Part shown: in pieces, positions 10,335 to 19,786 of the stretch
Numbering within the stretch: the stretch's first letter is position 1
How the letters are laid out: every line of letters starts with the position of its first letter
NCBI GenBank assembly: GCA_049347715.1
Contig: CP186339.1
Location: 3,410,001-3,474,000, forward strand
Reading direction: 5' to 3'
DNA from: Thalassotalea_B piscium_A
GTDB taxonomy: Bacteria > Pseudomonadota > Gammaproteobacteria > Enterobacterales > Alteromonadaceae
Length of the DNA: 64,000 nucleotides
Notes under the pieces: generated by a model
What the model saw: only the letters and a program-made list of their open reading frames with translations
What the model was told of the DNA's origin: nothing
Database searches by the model: none
Position numbers and translations under genes: made by a program

Positions 10335-11276
10335 TTAATCAGCCAACCTTTGTGCCACTCTCATCACAGAACTTCGAGAACGGACATTGTCTTCAACTTC
10401 TTGTAAAGAGGGTTTAAGTTTTCGACCAATTAAACTCAATTTCTTGCCTTTATTTAATTCTGCTTCACTTATCGGTAAACCTCTTGGTACTTGTTTACCT
10501 TGTGAATGTTTCTTCATAAACTGCTTAACTAAACGATCTTCAAGTGAATGAAAGCTAATAACAACTAACCGCCCTTCCGCTTTAAGTACACTTAAAGACG
10601 CATTAAGTGCTTTTTCAATTTGCTCTAATTCACTATTGATATAAATACGAATCGCTTGAAAAGAACGTGTAGCGGGATGCTTTTTAATTTCTTTTTGCGG
10701 AGCGGTTTTTTTGATCAAGGCCGCAAGTTGACCCGTTCTTGTTAACGGAAACTCATCCCGGGTATCAACAATCGCATTGGCAATACGCCATGCATGTTTC
10801 TCTTCACCGAAGGTTCTCAATACCCACGTAATATCTTCAACATCAGCTGTGGCAATCCACTCAGCGGCGGTTTGTCCTTTACTGGTATCCATTCGCATAT
10901 CAAGTGGACCATCTTTCATAAAGCTAAACCCGCGTTCAGCTTCATCTAGTTGAGGTGATGACACCCCTAAGTCCATCAGAACACCATCAACTTTACCGGT
11001 AAGTGCTAAATTCTCAGCGATCATTTCAAGATCAGCAAAACCCTGATGCTCAATAGAAAATCTCGCGTCATTGGCAAATTTTTCAGCTGCTTTGATGGCT
11101 GTAGGATCTCTGTCGATAGCGATTAATCGCCCATGTTCAGAAAGTTGGGATAGAATAAGTCCCGAATGGCCGCCACGACCAAATGTACAGTCGATATAAA
11201 TACCGTCTGGTTTGATCGCGAGTCCAGAAATTGCTTCGTCAAGCAATACCGAAATGTGAGACTTATCTTTTTGCAT
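10335..11276 (-). CDS. rsmH: 16S rRNA (cytosine-1402-N4)-methyltransferase RsmH
   Basis: RsmH (formerly MraW) uses S-adenosylmethionine to methylate N4 of C1402 in the 16S rRNA decoding centre. The 313-residue protein has the SAM-binding motif DCTFGRGGHS, then GVLMDLGVSSPQLD and a C-terminal ISFHSLEDR motif, all diagnostic of the family. It sits between mraZ and ftsL, the universal position, with only 3 bp to ftsL. Confidence 0.98.
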   Translation of the reverse strand: MQKDKSHISVLLDEAISGLAIKPDGIYIDCTFGRGGHSGLILSQLSEHGRLIAIDRDPTAIKAAEKFANDARFSIEHQGFADLEMIAENLALTGKVDGVLMDLGVSSPQLDEAERGFSFMKDGPLDMRMDTSKGQTAAEWIATADVEDITWVLRTFGEEKHAWRIANAIVDTRDEFPLTRTGQLAALIKKTAPQKEIKKHPATRSFQAIRIYINSELEQIEKALNASLSVLKAEGRLVVISFHSLEDRLVKQFMKKHSQGKQVPRGLPISEAELNKGKKLSLIGRKLKPSLQEVEDNVRSRSSVMRVAQRLAD

Positions 11277-11312
11277 TATAATAAACGCCGTTTTTATATA
11301 AATTTTTGTTTG

Positions 11313-11771
11313 TTATAAAGACAAATCAAGTAATCGGTCTGTAAGCTCTATTTCGCCTGACTGTATTTTAGCAATGCCTTGTTGCATTTGCCCTTGCCAA
11401 GCACTTTCGCTCCAGATTTCAAATTTCTTTAATTGCCCTACTAGCATTATATTTTTTTCTAATCCAGCATGTTGTCTCAACGGCCCATTAATCAATAAGC
11501 GGCCACTCTTATCAATTTCACAGTCGGAGGCATTACCTAACAACACTTGTTGTAGTATTCGTTCTTGTGGATTCATGCTGGATAATTCACAAAGTTTTAA
11601 TTCGATTTCTTCCCATTCAGGAAGTGGATAAAGCAATAAACAAGGATGTTGAATATCTACGGTACACACCATTTTTCCTTGGCAATCAGCAAATAGCTCT
11701 TCGCGATACCTTGTAGGTATCGTGATTCTATTTTTAGTATCAAGCGTGATCGCACTGGTGCCTCTAAACAT
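11313..11771 (-). CDS. mraZ: Transcriptional regulator MraZ
   Basis: MraZ is a ring-forming DNA-binding protein with two AbrB-like (SpoVT-AbrB) domains that controls its own mra/dcw operon. The 152-residue product shows both copies: an N-terminal one around TLDTKNRITIPTRYRE and a second around CEIDKSGRLLING. It is the first gene of the cluster, 36 bp before rsmH. The predicted operator lies just upstream (separate entry), so autoregulation is likely. Confidence 0.97.
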   Translation of the reverse strand: MFRGTSAITLDTKNRITIPTRYREELFADCQGKMVCTVDIQHPCLLLYPLPEWEEIELKLCELSSMNPQERILQQVLLGNASDCEIDKSGRLLINGPLRQHAGLEKNIMLVGQLKKFEIWSESAWQGQMQQGIAKIQSGEIELTDRLLDLSL

Positions 11772-11794
11772 AACCTTATTTTTTTATAATTGAA

Positions 11795-11828
11795 TCACTA
11801 CGATCCACTATTTCCCACTTTTTTCCAC
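11795..11828 (-). promoter_or_regulatory. MraZ operator: four direct repeats with 10-bp period
   Basis: Read on the minus strand, three GTGG boxes and one degenerate GTGA box recur exactly every 10 bp (boxes at 11825-11828, 11815-11818, 11805-11808 and 11795-11798). Known MraZ sites are TGGGN-type direct repeats separated by about five bases, which matches this spacing. The array ends about 24 bases before the mraZ start codon. Confidence 0.75.
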
Positions 11829-11836
11829 ATTGATAC

Positions 11837-11866
11837 AGTTTAGTGAGTAAAGTGAAGTCATGTCAA
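11837..11866 (-). promoter_or_regulatory. Candidate promoter of the mraZ/dcw operon
   Basis: A perfect -35 hexamer TTGACA (11861-11866, minus strand) is followed after 18 bp by TAAACT (11837-11842), a 4/6 match to the -10 box. Transcription would start around 11830, placing the MraZ repeats directly at and after the start site. This is inferred from sequence only. Confidence 0.45.
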
Positions 11867-12051
11867 GCAATGATTTACTAATTTCAATAGCAGGATCACT
11901 AATGAAATTAAGGCTTAAGAGGAAGTTGATGAAATTGTGGGGTTTTGTGGATTACCATCCCAAGAAATAGTAATTTTTTCTATTTTAGGGGCAAAATAAT
12001 GCGTTTCAATACCAAAAAAGAATAACAAAAGAGAAATAAGTGCAAAAGCAA
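11867..12051. other. Non-coding stretch between tauE and the mraZ promoter
   Basis: The space between tauE (ends 12089) and mraZ totals about 317 bp. Apart from the promoter and operator on the mraZ side and a small palindrome near tauE, I see no ORF, repeat or RNA-like structure in it. Confidence 0.5.
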
Positions 12052-12063
12052 GGAGTTAACTCC
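12044..12063 (-). terminator. Possible weak terminator after tauE
   Basis: On the minus strand a 12-base palindrome GGAGTTAACTCC (12052-12063) is followed by TTGCTTTT. It lies about 26 bases after the tauE stop. The stem is short, with no real loop, so termination here is uncertain. Confidence 0.3.
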
Positions 12064-12088
12064 CACAACTTAAACACAAATCATTTTA

Positions 12089-12973
12089 CTAGATTTCAAT
12101 ACCTACGCCCCCAATAATCAATAGCCAAAATGCGAAGAATAGCTTTAAACGAGAAGCCGAAAGGTATGTCACTAATGTTTTAGCAAATATACCTCCAACA
12201 ATTGCACCAGGACCAGCAAATATAACCACTTGCCAATTGACCTGAAAATCAATAACGATATGTTGCCAAATAGCTGACCACACGGTTATCGCAGAAACAA
12301 CAACAGCAATTGCAACAGCCATATTTACATCAAATCGTCTTAAAATAAGATAAACAGCAACAAGTTCTCCAACCCCAACAGATAACCATGCTGTAATAGC
12401 CCCACCAAACACACTAATCAAAATAAGCAGCATCCAGTCGTACCAAAGTAACTGACTGTGTTTTCTATGTGATCCAGCCAAAAAAACAGTAGCAACAATA
12501 AATAAACCTAACAACAATGAAAACCAACTGAAATTTTGTTGTAATGACGAAGGTGATTGAATATTAGCGCCATAAACCAACCAAATCCCTACGACAGCAG
12601 CTAAACTACTGACTAGAATAATACGTTTAAAACCTTGCCATAAATGGAGGTCTCTTTTCTCTATGTGATAATGATGGCACCAAGTAATTGCTCCAGCAGT
12701 CATACCAAAACATTGAATGGCAAAACTCGTCGCAATAGACTGAGACTCACTAAAGTTAAGTTCATTAAACATTGGAATAAAAACAACACCACCACCAGCC
12801 CCAGTAGCATTCGCGAACAGTGCGCCTAACATACCAAGCAAACTGAATAACACGTAATCGAATAACGCTACGAGTGAAATAGGAACAAGAGCAATAACAA
12901 TTAGCCAAATAACAATAAAAGAGACAATAAATTTAGCACTAGTAAGAGGATTAACTGAGGTTAAGGTTTTCAT
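12089..12973 (-). CDS. TauE/SafE-family sulfite/anion exporter-like membrane protein
   Basis: This is a 294-residue polytopic protein with about eight hydrophobic segments. It has the glycine-rich motif NATGAGGGVVFIP in the first half and the related GVGELVAVYLILRR in the second, the two-fold repeat typical of TauE/SafE permeases. The family moves sulfur-containing or small organic anions; the substrate cannot be read from the sequence. It follows the YcxB-like gene by 10 bp and is probably the last gene of the ccmF-hemH operon, although a functional link to heme is not obvious. Confidence 0.85.
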   Translation of the reverse strand: MKTLTSVNPLTSAKFIVSFIVIWLIVIALVPISLVALFDYVLFSLLGMLGALFANATGAGGGVVFIPMFNELNFSESQSIATSFAIQCFGMTAGAITWCHHYHIEKRDLHLWQGFKRIILVSSLAAVVGIWLVYGANIQSPSSLQQNFSWFSLLLGLFIVATVFLAGSHRKHSQLLWYDWMLLILISVFGGAITAWLSVGVGELVAVYLILRRFDVNMAVAIAVVVSAITVWSAIWQHIVIDFQVNWQVVIFAGPGAIVGGIFAKTLVTYLSASRLKLFFAFWLLIIGGVGIEI

Positions 12974-12983
12974 TTCACCGTGT

Positions 12984-13469
12984 TTATGTACTCGTTAATT
13001 GATGGGTTTTTTGAGTTAATAGATTATTTACCTCATCATTTAAATGTTGTTTGGATAAATAACTTTTTCCCTGTTTATGAAAAATCACCCAGCCAAATGT
13101 GGTTTCTTTTACTTGTGTAATATCCGCCCAACATATTGCCTGTTCACTATAAAATGAATGCGTTGAAATAGCATTATCATCAATGGTTAACTCAACTTCC
13201 CCTTTTGCGGCACGACTAAGCATTTGTCGCATAACCCACCAAGGCTTTCGATAATATTGAGCCACAGCTTCAAGCACACCCAACATAAAAACAAACCAAG
13301 CGGCATATTGATTAATCTGAGTAAAAATAACTAAGCAGCCACCAAGTAAGACTAAAACGCCCGCTTTAAAATAAGCTTGATGAAACGGTATCGCTTCCAC
13401 TGATTGTTCAAAACATTCTTGATAATAAGCTTTATCTAATACAAACGTGGTTTTAAAGGGGGTCATCAT
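12984..13469 (-). CDS. YcxB-like membrane protein of unknown function
   Basis: The 161-residue product has two closely spaced hydrophobic segments (about residues 32-47 and 53-68). After them comes a hydrophilic C-terminal half with a pattern resembling the YcxB domain (VELTIDDNAISTHS, then ICWADITQV). YcxB proteins are membrane proteins of unknown role. The ATG overlaps the hemH stop (TAATG), so it is probably co-translated with ferrochelatase. A second ATG three bases on is an equal choice. Confidence 0.7.
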   Translation of the reverse strand: MMTPFKTTFVLDKAYYQECFEQSVEAIPFHQAYFKAGVLVLLGGCLVIFTQINQYAAWFVFMLGVLEAVAQYYRKPWWVMRQMLSRAAKGEVELTIDDNAISTHSFYSEQAICWADITQVKETTFGWVIFHKQGKSYLSKQHLNDEVNNLLTQKTHQLTST

Positions 13470-14497
13470 TATGTATTCCCTTTATCTAAGTATTGTTCAA
13501 CAATTGAAAGCACCATCTGACAATGATCATCACGATCATTCAAGGCTTCAATGTAATGATACTCTTCGCCACCAGCATTGATAAAGGTCTCTTTATTCTC
13601 ATGAGCAAGCTCTTCTAATGTCTCTAAACAATCGGCACTAAAAGCAGGACTTATAATTGCTACATGTTTATGACCTTGTTGAGCAAGTTCTACTAAGGTT
13701 TCATCTGTGTAGGGTTTTAGCCATTCTGCTTTTCCAAAGCGCGATTGAAAACTCATCACACACTCGTCATCTTGCCAATTTAACTCCTCTATCAGTAAAC
13801 GAGTAGTTTTATGGCAAAAACAGTAGTATGGATCACCACGTTCTAAGAAAAGTTTTGGCATACCATGATAAGACAATACTAACTTGTCTGGTTTTCCAAA
13901 CGCCTCAATATGTTCATTAATACTATTTGCTAAGGCTTTTATATATAAAGGATGATCATGATAACTACTAATAAAGTGTAACGAGGGGATCCACCGCCAG
14001 GCTTTAATTTCATTCATAACAGCATCGAAGGTTGAACCAGTCGTAGGTCCTGCGTATTGTGGATAAAGTGGCAACACAATAATATTTTCTACACCTTGTG
14101 CCTGAAAACTATTGAGCGCCTTATTTATACTTGGTTCTCCGTAACGCATAGCAAGATCAACGATGACAGTATCTTGATACTTATCCGTTACGGTTTGTGC
14201 CACTTTTTCAGTAAGTGCTTTACTAATCACCATCAGCGGAGAGCCTTGCTCAGTCCAAATACTTTGATAAAGCTTTGCTGATTTTTTAGGTCGAATACGT
14301 AAAATGATGCCATGTAAAATGATCATCCAAACGAGACGTGGAATTTCAACGACTCGCGGATCAGATAAAAACTCTTTTAAATACTTTCTTAACGCCTTTG
14401 CTGTTGGCGCTTCTGGTGTACCTAAATTAGTTAGTAAAATTCCTGTTTTCGCTTGTCGCTGATGAATACTTTTATTACGACCTAAAAATCGTGCCAT
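13469..14497 (-). CDS. hemH: Ferrochelatase HemH
   Basis: HemH inserts ferrous iron into protoporphyrin IX, the last step of heme b synthesis. The 342-residue protein has the N-terminal GILLTNLGTPEAP motif, the LPLYPQYAG segment and the active-site histidine region LSYHGMPK, then SFQSRFGKAEWL. Its place right after ccmFGHI couples heme supply to cytochrome c maturation. The gap to ccmI is only 55 bp with no terminator, so one transcript is likely. Confidence 0.97.
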   Translation of the reverse strand: MARFLGRNKSIHQRQAKTGILLTNLGTPEAPTAKALRKYLKEFLSDPRVVEIPRLVWMIILHGIILRIRPKKSAKLYQSIWTEQGSPLMVISKALTEKVAQTVTDKYQDTVIVDLAMRYGEPSINKALNSFQAQGVENIIVLPLYPQYAGPTTGSTFDAVMNEIKAWRWIPSLHFISSYHDHPLYIKALANSINEHIEAFGKPDKLVLSYHGMPKLFLERGDPYYCFCHKTTRLLIEELNWQDDECVMSFQSRFGKAEWLKPYTDETLVELAQQGHKHVAIISPAFSADCLETLEELAHENKETFINAGGEEYHYIEALNDRDDHCQMVLSIVEQYLDKGNT

Positions 14498-14552
14498 TAA
14501 TGAATTACCTATATTTAAATACTAATGAGTGTTCGCTGCATTGTAATAATAC

Positions 14553-15812
14553 TTATTCTACAATTTGATCGATCACTAATTGGTAAACTTTTTCATTAGC
14601 GAGTTCAATATTTTGAATTTCAGCTTTATAATCGCCAACCTTAATACCAGCACCACCATCTTTAGAGACAATGGCAAATAAATGAACATTTGACACATTA
14701 CTCAGTTTAGCTTGCGGTGTCATTGCATTCGCATCCGTTAAGGTAACCTTTAATGGTAAATCACTTGCTCTCACTTTCATCGCAGCAAGCGGCATTCGAG
14801 TACCGTTGGTTGGTATCGCATAAATAAAGACAACTTTGTCACCTTCGTTAGCAAGTTTAGTTTTGATACGTTCAGATAAACTCACATTAACTGTGAGTTT
14901 GGCATCACTTGCAGGTACAGGCTCAGATGTAGGCGTTTTATTTTGACTAAGTAAAATACGGTTTTTCGCTTCATTTATCGCTTGCTGTAACGCCTTAACA
15001 TTTACATTATTACGTTGGTCATCTACGACAACTTGCCAAAAATCAATGGCTTTTTGAAAATTACCCGATAAAAAGTTATGCATACCTAAGAGAATATTAG
15101 TGGACGGATCTTTTGGATCTAATGCCAAGGCTTTATCTATATATTCCTGCACTTGAGGGGTAATTTTTTGTTCATTACTGTAATAACTGGCTTGAGCTTT
15201 AGCACCAAACACATCCGCTTTTTCACCTTCGATTTCAATCACTTTGTCAAAGGCTATTTGTGATTGTTCAAATTGTCCTGTTCCAACAAGCCCTTGCCCA
15301 TAGCTATACCATAAATCGGAATCATCAGGTTTTTGCGCTAAGGCTGCTTTTATTTTTTGTAATTCCATCAGTGCCGCTTGTTCAGCACTTAATTGCTCAT
15401 TTTCAGCCGACACCTTAGGGCTACTAGAGACTAACTGATAAGCTCCGTACTGATAATAATAAAAACCACTAAAAACAATAATAAAAGTCGATATGATGAG
15501 TGGCCACATAACAGATAAACGTCTGTTGGTAACACTTGAATGAGTACTTTCTGATTCGTTTTCTTCAATATCTTGTAATAAACTTTGATCTAACTCAGCC
15601 AATAAATAGTCATAACTTTCTTGGTCTATATTTCCTTGTTGAAAGTCCTTCTCTATTTCAGCTTTATGTTCATGATAAAGTCTAATATTGGTTTCATCGC
15701 GTAAGCTATTATCTACACTCGCCAGTTTTTTTCCTTGTTTAAGAAAATGTAACCATACAACTAACAAAATCAAAGCAGTAAAAATTAACGCTATTATATA
15801 AAATTCAGGCAT
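14553..15812 (-). CDS. ccmI: Cytochrome c biogenesis protein CcmI (TPR-containing)
   Basis: CcmI is the chaperone part of the cytochrome c heme-ligation machinery and presents apocytochrome to CcmF/CcmH. The 419-residue product has two membrane segments: residues 3-22 and one near 103-121. A basic and acidic cytoplasmic loop separates them. A periplasmic tetratricopeptide region follows (DSDLWYSYGQGL, ADVFGAKAQASY, PSTNILLGMHNF) and then a C-terminal beta-rich domain. It starts 3 bp after the ccmH stop. Confidence 0.93.
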   Translation of the reverse strand: MPEFYIIALIFTALILLVVWLHFLKQGKKLASVDNSLRDETNIRLYHEHKAEIEKDFQQGNIDQESYDYLLAELDQSLLQDIEENESESTHSSVTNRRLSVMWPLIISTFIIVFSGFYYYQYGAYQLVSSSPKVSAENEQLSAEQAALMELQKIKAALAQKPDDSDLWYSYGQGLVGTGQFEQSQIAFDKVIEIEGEKADVFGAKAQASYYSNEQKITPQVQEYIDKALALDPKDPSTNILLGMHNFLSGNFQKAIDFWQVVVDDQRNNVNVKALQQAINEAKNRILLSQNKTPTSEPVPASDAKLTVNVSLSERIKTKLANEGDKVVFIYAIPTNGTRMPLAAMKVRASDLPLKVTLTDANAMTPQAKLSNVSNVHLFAIVSKDGGAGIKVGDYKAEIQNIELANEKVYQLVIDQIVE

Positions 15813-15815
15813 GAG

Positions 15816-16274
15816 TTATTTATCTTTTAGTATTTGTTCAAGTTTATTTTTTTGTGCTGAGGACAACTTTTGTGGTTGCTTTTTATTTGAGCTACTTTTT
15901 AGAATAAAAACCACAATAATGACACCAATAAATAAGAGGATTGCTGGACCAAACCACAAGATGTAAGTCAGGCTAGACACTTTAGGGCGATACAAAACAA
16001 ACTCACCATAACGTTTCACCATAAAATCGACAATTTCACCATCTGACTTATTTTGTTTGAGTAGTTCATATACTTCTCTTCGTAAGTCTGCGGCAATAGG
16101 GGCATTTGAATCCGCTAAATTTTGATTTTGACACTTAGGACAACGCAACTCTTTAACAAGGGCATCATAACGTGTTTGCGTTAATTCATCATCGAAGGAA
16201 TAAGTATCTGAGTTATATGCTGCCACATTGAAAGCAATCAGAAGTGAGGTCAGCAATAGCCATAAAAGTTTCAT
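15816..16274 (-). CDS. ccmH: Cytochrome c-type biogenesis protein CcmH
   Basis: CcmH is the periplasmic thiol-reducing partner that keeps the apocytochrome CXXCH motif reduced for heme attachment. From the ATG at 16274 it has 152 residues. A signal/anchor segment is followed by the redox motif RCPKCQNQ (C45 and C48) and a C-terminal transmembrane helix (about 98-120). A TTG ten codons upstream is also open but lies inside ccmG and would put charged residues before the signal segment, so I prefer the ATG. Confidence 0.93.
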   Translation of the reverse strand: MKLLWLLLTSLLIAFNVAAYNSDTYSFDDELTQTRYDALVKELRCPKCQNQNLADSNAPIAADLRREVYELLKQNKSDGEIVDFMVKRYGEFVLYRPKVSSLTYILWFGPAILLFIGVIIVVFILKSSSNKKQPQKLSSAQKNKLEQILKDK

Positions 16275-16287
16275 TCTTGTATAACCC

Positions 16288-16824
16288 CTAACTTTCTTTT
16301 TCAAGTGATTCTATCAATGGTAAGAACTTATCTTTCCACACACTGGCATCTATTGGGCCGACATGTTTCATCCGGATAATACCTGATTGATCAATAACAA
16401 AAGTTTCAGGTGCAGCGGTAACACCAAGCTCAATACCTAATTTTCCATGTTCATCGAACACTGAAAATATATAAGGATTCTCGTAATCGTTAAGCCATTG
16501 CTTAGCATCGACCCGTATATCTTTATAATTTAAGCCATAAAGTGACACTCGACCACTTTTCGCAATATCAACTAAATATGGATGTTCATATTTACAATAC
16601 ACACACCATGTACCCCAAACATTAAGTAAAACAATATTACCTTTAAGATCCTTTTCCGTTAATGTGACATCAGGGTTTAGTAATTGCGAAAGCTCAAAAC
16701 TCGGCATTTTTTGACCGACTAAAGCAGAAGGAACTTCATGTGGGTCAAGTGATAAACCACGATAAAGTACCGCACCAAGTGCAATAAATAGTACCAGTGG
16801 AATAAAACGAATCATCTTATTCAT
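16288..16824 (-). CDS. ccmG: Thiol:disulfide interchange protein CcmG (DsbE)
   Basis: CcmG is a membrane-anchored periplasmic thioredoxin-like protein that reduces CcmH or apocytochrome c. It has 178 residues, an N-terminal anchor (residues 5-22), the active site WGTWCVYCK with C74 and C77, and the cis-proline region AAPETFVID. Its start overlaps ccmF by 8 bp. Confidence 0.96.
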   Translation of the reverse strand: MNKMIRFIPLVLFIALGAVLYRGLSLDPHEVPSALVGQKMPSFELSQLLNPDVTLTEKDLKGNIVLLNVWGTWCVYCKYEHPYLVDIAKSGRVSLYGLNYKDIRVDAKQWLNDYENPYIFSVFDEHGKLGIELGVTAAPETFVIDQSGIIRMKHVGPIDASVWKDKFLPLIESLEKES

Positions 16825-18814
16825 TAACTAACTCCCCTGTTGTTACATCAGTGAGCGAAGCTGCTTTCTCATTCATTGGTTGTTTCGCTTTTTTACGACG
16901 ATAACGTTTATCAGCCATTGCAAATAATCCGCCACAAGCCATAAAGATCGCACCTAACCAAATCCAACGAACAAAAGGTTTGTAATGTATACGTATTGCC
17001 CATGCATTGTCAGGTAAGGGATCGCCCAAAGCAACATAGAGATCTCTGAATAATCCAGGTTCAATTCCAGCTTCAGTCATTCCCATAGTTTGTACCAAAT
17101 AAGTTCTACGTTCAGGTTTTAACAAGCCAACATATTTTTCATTTAGGTATATTTCTACTTGCCCTTGGTCGGCTGAATAATTAGGGCCTTTGACTTGTTT
17201 TATCCCCTTAAAAACAAAATCATAACCTGAAACATTCACAGTATCATTTGCCACCATTTTGACATTAATTTCTTTCTCATACATAGAGACTAAAGTGACG
17301 CCAACAATAGTTACCGCAATCCCCATATGAGCAATGGTCATTCCCCATTGACTTAAACTAATAGGGCGAAAATCAAAACCTTTTGATTGCTTCGCCTGAT
17401 TGAATAAATCTTTAAGTACCACTAAGGTAACCCAAAATGCTAAGGTCATCCCCAGTGCAACTAACCAATTAAATTCTCCGCCGTAAATCACAGGAAAAAG
17501 TAACCCAAGCACAATACTGATCACCGAAGGTTTGCTGATTTGTTTTCTTAATTCGCCCTTTTTCGCTTTTTTCCAGCGGATTAACGGCCCTATTCCCATA
17601 ATGATGAATAGACAACACATGATTGGAATAAAAACAGCATTAAAATAAGGAGGACCTACAGATATTTTCCCTAAACCAAATGCATCAACAATTAGCGGAT
17701 AAATAGTTCCAAGCAGCACTGTGATGGCAGCAACCACTAAAATAATATTCGACACTAATATTGCTGTCTCACGTGAATAAAAAGCAAAACGACTAAAACT
17801 AGCCACATTAGAAGCACGCAAGGCATATAAAATTAATGAGCCTCCGACCGCAATCGCTAATAAAATGAGGATAAAGGTACCTCGCGTTGGGTCTGAAGCA
17901 AAAGAATGTACTGAGGTAATAACCCCTGAGCGCACCAAAAATGTACCTAACAAACTCAAGCTAAAGGCAAAAATAGCCAATAAAACGGTCCAGTTTCTAA
18001 ATGCGCCGCGTTTTTCAGTTACTGCCAGTGAATGCAATAATGCAGTCCCTACTAACCAAGGCATAAATGATGCGTTTTCAACAGGATCCCAGAACCACCA
18101 TCCACCCCAACCTAATTCGTAGTAAGCCCACCAACTACCTAAAGCAATACCTAATGTTAAAAATATCCAAGCAGCAGTAACCCAAGGTCTTGCCCAACGA
18201 GCCCAAGCAGAGTCAAGTTTGCCAGCCATCAGTGCTGCAATAGCAAAAGCAAAAGAAACGGAAAAGCCCACATAACCAAGATAAAGCATTGGTGGATGAA
18301 TAATTAAACCAACATCTTGTAGCAGGGGGTTTAGATCTCGCCCTTCTAAAGGAACAACAGGCCAGAGTCGATCAAACGGATTTGACGTTAACAAAGTGAA
18401 AAGCATGAAGCCAACGGCAACCATACCTAAGATGGCAAGTACACGAGCAATAAAGCTATCATCAATACCTTTGCTAAATTTAGCAACAGCAACCGCCCAA
18501 GCGGTTAGTGCAAAGACCCAAAGTAATAAAGAACCTTCATGCCCTCCCCAAACAGCACTCATTTTAAAATAATAAGGCAAATGAGAATTAGAGTGACTGG
18601 CAATATAGCTCACGGAAAAATCGTCAACGACAAAGCTATAACCTAAAATTAAAATACTTATCCCTGTAAAAACGAACATTCCAAAGGTTAACGGCTTAGC
18701 ATATCGGGTTAAGTGGGTATGTTTTGTGTACACGCCAACAAGTGGAATAATGCTTAAGCAAATAGCAAATGCTAGTCCAATAACTAAGGCTAAATGCCCT
18801 AACTCAGGTATCAT
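16817..18814 (-). CDS. ccmF: Heme lyase subunit CcmF
   Basis: CcmF is the large integral-membrane component of the heme lyase that joins heme from holo-CcmE to apocytochrome c. The 665-residue protein has about fourteen hydrophobic segments, the tryptophan-rich WWD motif GWGGWWFWDPVENASF and several conserved histidines for heme ligation. It is the first gene of the minus-strand ccm operon and diverges from ccmA across about 309 bp. Confidence 0.97.
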   Translation of the reverse strand: MIPELGHLALVIGLAFAICLSIIPLVGVYTKHTHLTRYAKPLTFGMFVFTGISILILGYSFVVDDFSVSYIASHSNSHLPYYFKMSAVWGGHEGSLLLWVFALTAWAVAVAKFSKGIDDSFIARVLAILGMVAVGFMLFTLLTSNPFDRLWPVVPLEGRDLNPLLQDVGLIIHPPMLYLGYVGFSVSFAFAIAALMAGKLDSAWARWARPWVTAAWIFLTLGIALGSWWAYYELGWGGWWFWDPVENASFMPWLVGTALLHSLAVTEKRGAFRNWTVLLAIFAFSLSLLGTFLVRSGVITSVHSFASDPTRGTFILILLAIAVGGSLILYALRASNVASFSRFAFYSRETAILVSNIILVVAAITVLLGTIYPLIVDAFGLGKISVGPPYFNAVFIPIMCCLFIIMGIGPLIRWKKAKKGELRKQISKPSVISIVLGLLFPVIYGGEFNWLVALGMTLAFWVTLVVLKDLFNQAKQSKGFDFRPISLSQWGMTIAHMGIAVTIVGVTLVSMYEKEINVKMVANDTVNVSGYDFVFKGIKQVKGPNYSADQGQVEIYLNEKYVGLLKPERRTYLVQTMGMTEAGIEPGLFRDLYVALGDPLPDNAWAIRIHYKPFVRWIWLGAIFMACGGLFAMADKRYRRKKAKQPMNEKAASLTDVTTGELVNE

Positions 18815-19123
18815 AAAGGTCTCCGAATTCTATAGTGTCTCAACATAGAAAACTTTATTATTAATATAGGTCTTAAAAAAAAATGAAACGACCGTAAAAG
18901 TTGGGCAATTCTAGCATTGTTTTATTATTTTTTAAGCAAAGTAATCATTTCTTACATAAAAAAATAAGCTTTTTTGGTTCAAAGCACTGAAAATCTTGTT
19001 CAGCGAATGATAGGATAATTTGTTTTTCTATAGTAGGATCAAAATCAATAAAATTAAGCTTCTGTGTTGCTATGATCACACGACTCAAAAGTTGTCTGCC
19101 TAATTGAACAAAAAACAATATAA
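18815..19123. other. Divergent intergenic region between ccmF and ccmA
   Basis: This 309-bp AT-rich stretch must carry the promoters of both ccm operons. I could not pick either promoter with confidence. A 66-codon minus-strand ORF (18945-19145) overlaps the start of ccmA and has no ribosome-binding site or recognisable features, so I treat it as chance. Confidence 0.5.
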
Positions 19124-19765
19124 ATGCCAAAAACATTATCAGCACTAATTACAGCAAAACAGCTCACTTGCATTAGAGAAGAACGCATATTATTTGAAGA
19201 TCTGTCTTTTTCAATTAATCCCGGTGAAATTGTGCAAGTTGAAGGCCCTAATGGTGCGGGTAAAACTAGCTTACTTAGAATTTTAGCTGGTCTGTCAACA
19301 CCCTATGAGGGTGATGTTTTTTTCAAAGCACAAAATATTACCAAGCACAAAGATGCGTTTAATCAACAGCTTTTATATTTAGGCCACCTACCCGGTGTAA
19401 AAGATCAAATGACGGCCCAAGAGAACTTAGCGTTTAATTTGGCCTTACACGGAATTGATACACAGCAAGCTGAAGCAACATTAGCGAAAGTTGACTTACT
19501 TGGTTTTGAAGATGCCCTTGCAAGCCATCTCAGTGCAGGTCAACATCGTCGTATAGCGCTTGCTAAACTTTGGCAAAGTTCCGCAGCGGTTTGGATTCTT
19601 GATGAACCTTTCACTGCTATCGACAAAGTGGGTGTAGCAAAACTTGAACAGCTCTTTGTTGAACATGCTCGTCGAGGTGGCTGTGTGATCCTAACAACTC
19701 ACCAAGATTTATCACTGGCGTCTTCGTTATATAGAAAGATAACGCTTGAATATCGTTTTTTCTAA
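19124..19765 (+). CDS. ccmA: Heme exporter ATP-binding protein CcmA
   Basis: CcmA is the ATPase of the CcmABCD complex that releases holo-CcmE for heme delivery. The 213-residue protein has Walker A GPNGAGKT at residues 41-48, the ABC signature LSAGQHRR and Walker B VWILDEP. It opens the plus-strand operon and is followed by ccmB after 21 bp. Confidence 0.97.
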   Translation: MPKTLSALITAKQLTCIREERILFEDLSFSINPGEIVQVEGPNGAGKTSLLRILAGLSTPYEGDVFFKAQNITKHKDAFNQQLLYLGHLPGVKDQMTAQENLAFNLALHGIDTQQAEATLAKVDLLGFEDALASHLSAGQHRRIALAKLWQSSAAVWILDEPFTAIDKVGVAKLEQLFVEHARRGGCVILTTHQDLSLASSLYRKITLEYRFF

Positions 19766-19786
19766 CAGGACCTTGGTAGCGAATTT

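Noticed and set aside
18945..19145. 66-codon minus-strand ORF between ccmF and ccmA
   Set aside because: It overlaps the ccmA start, fills the region where both promoters must lie and has no recognisable domain.
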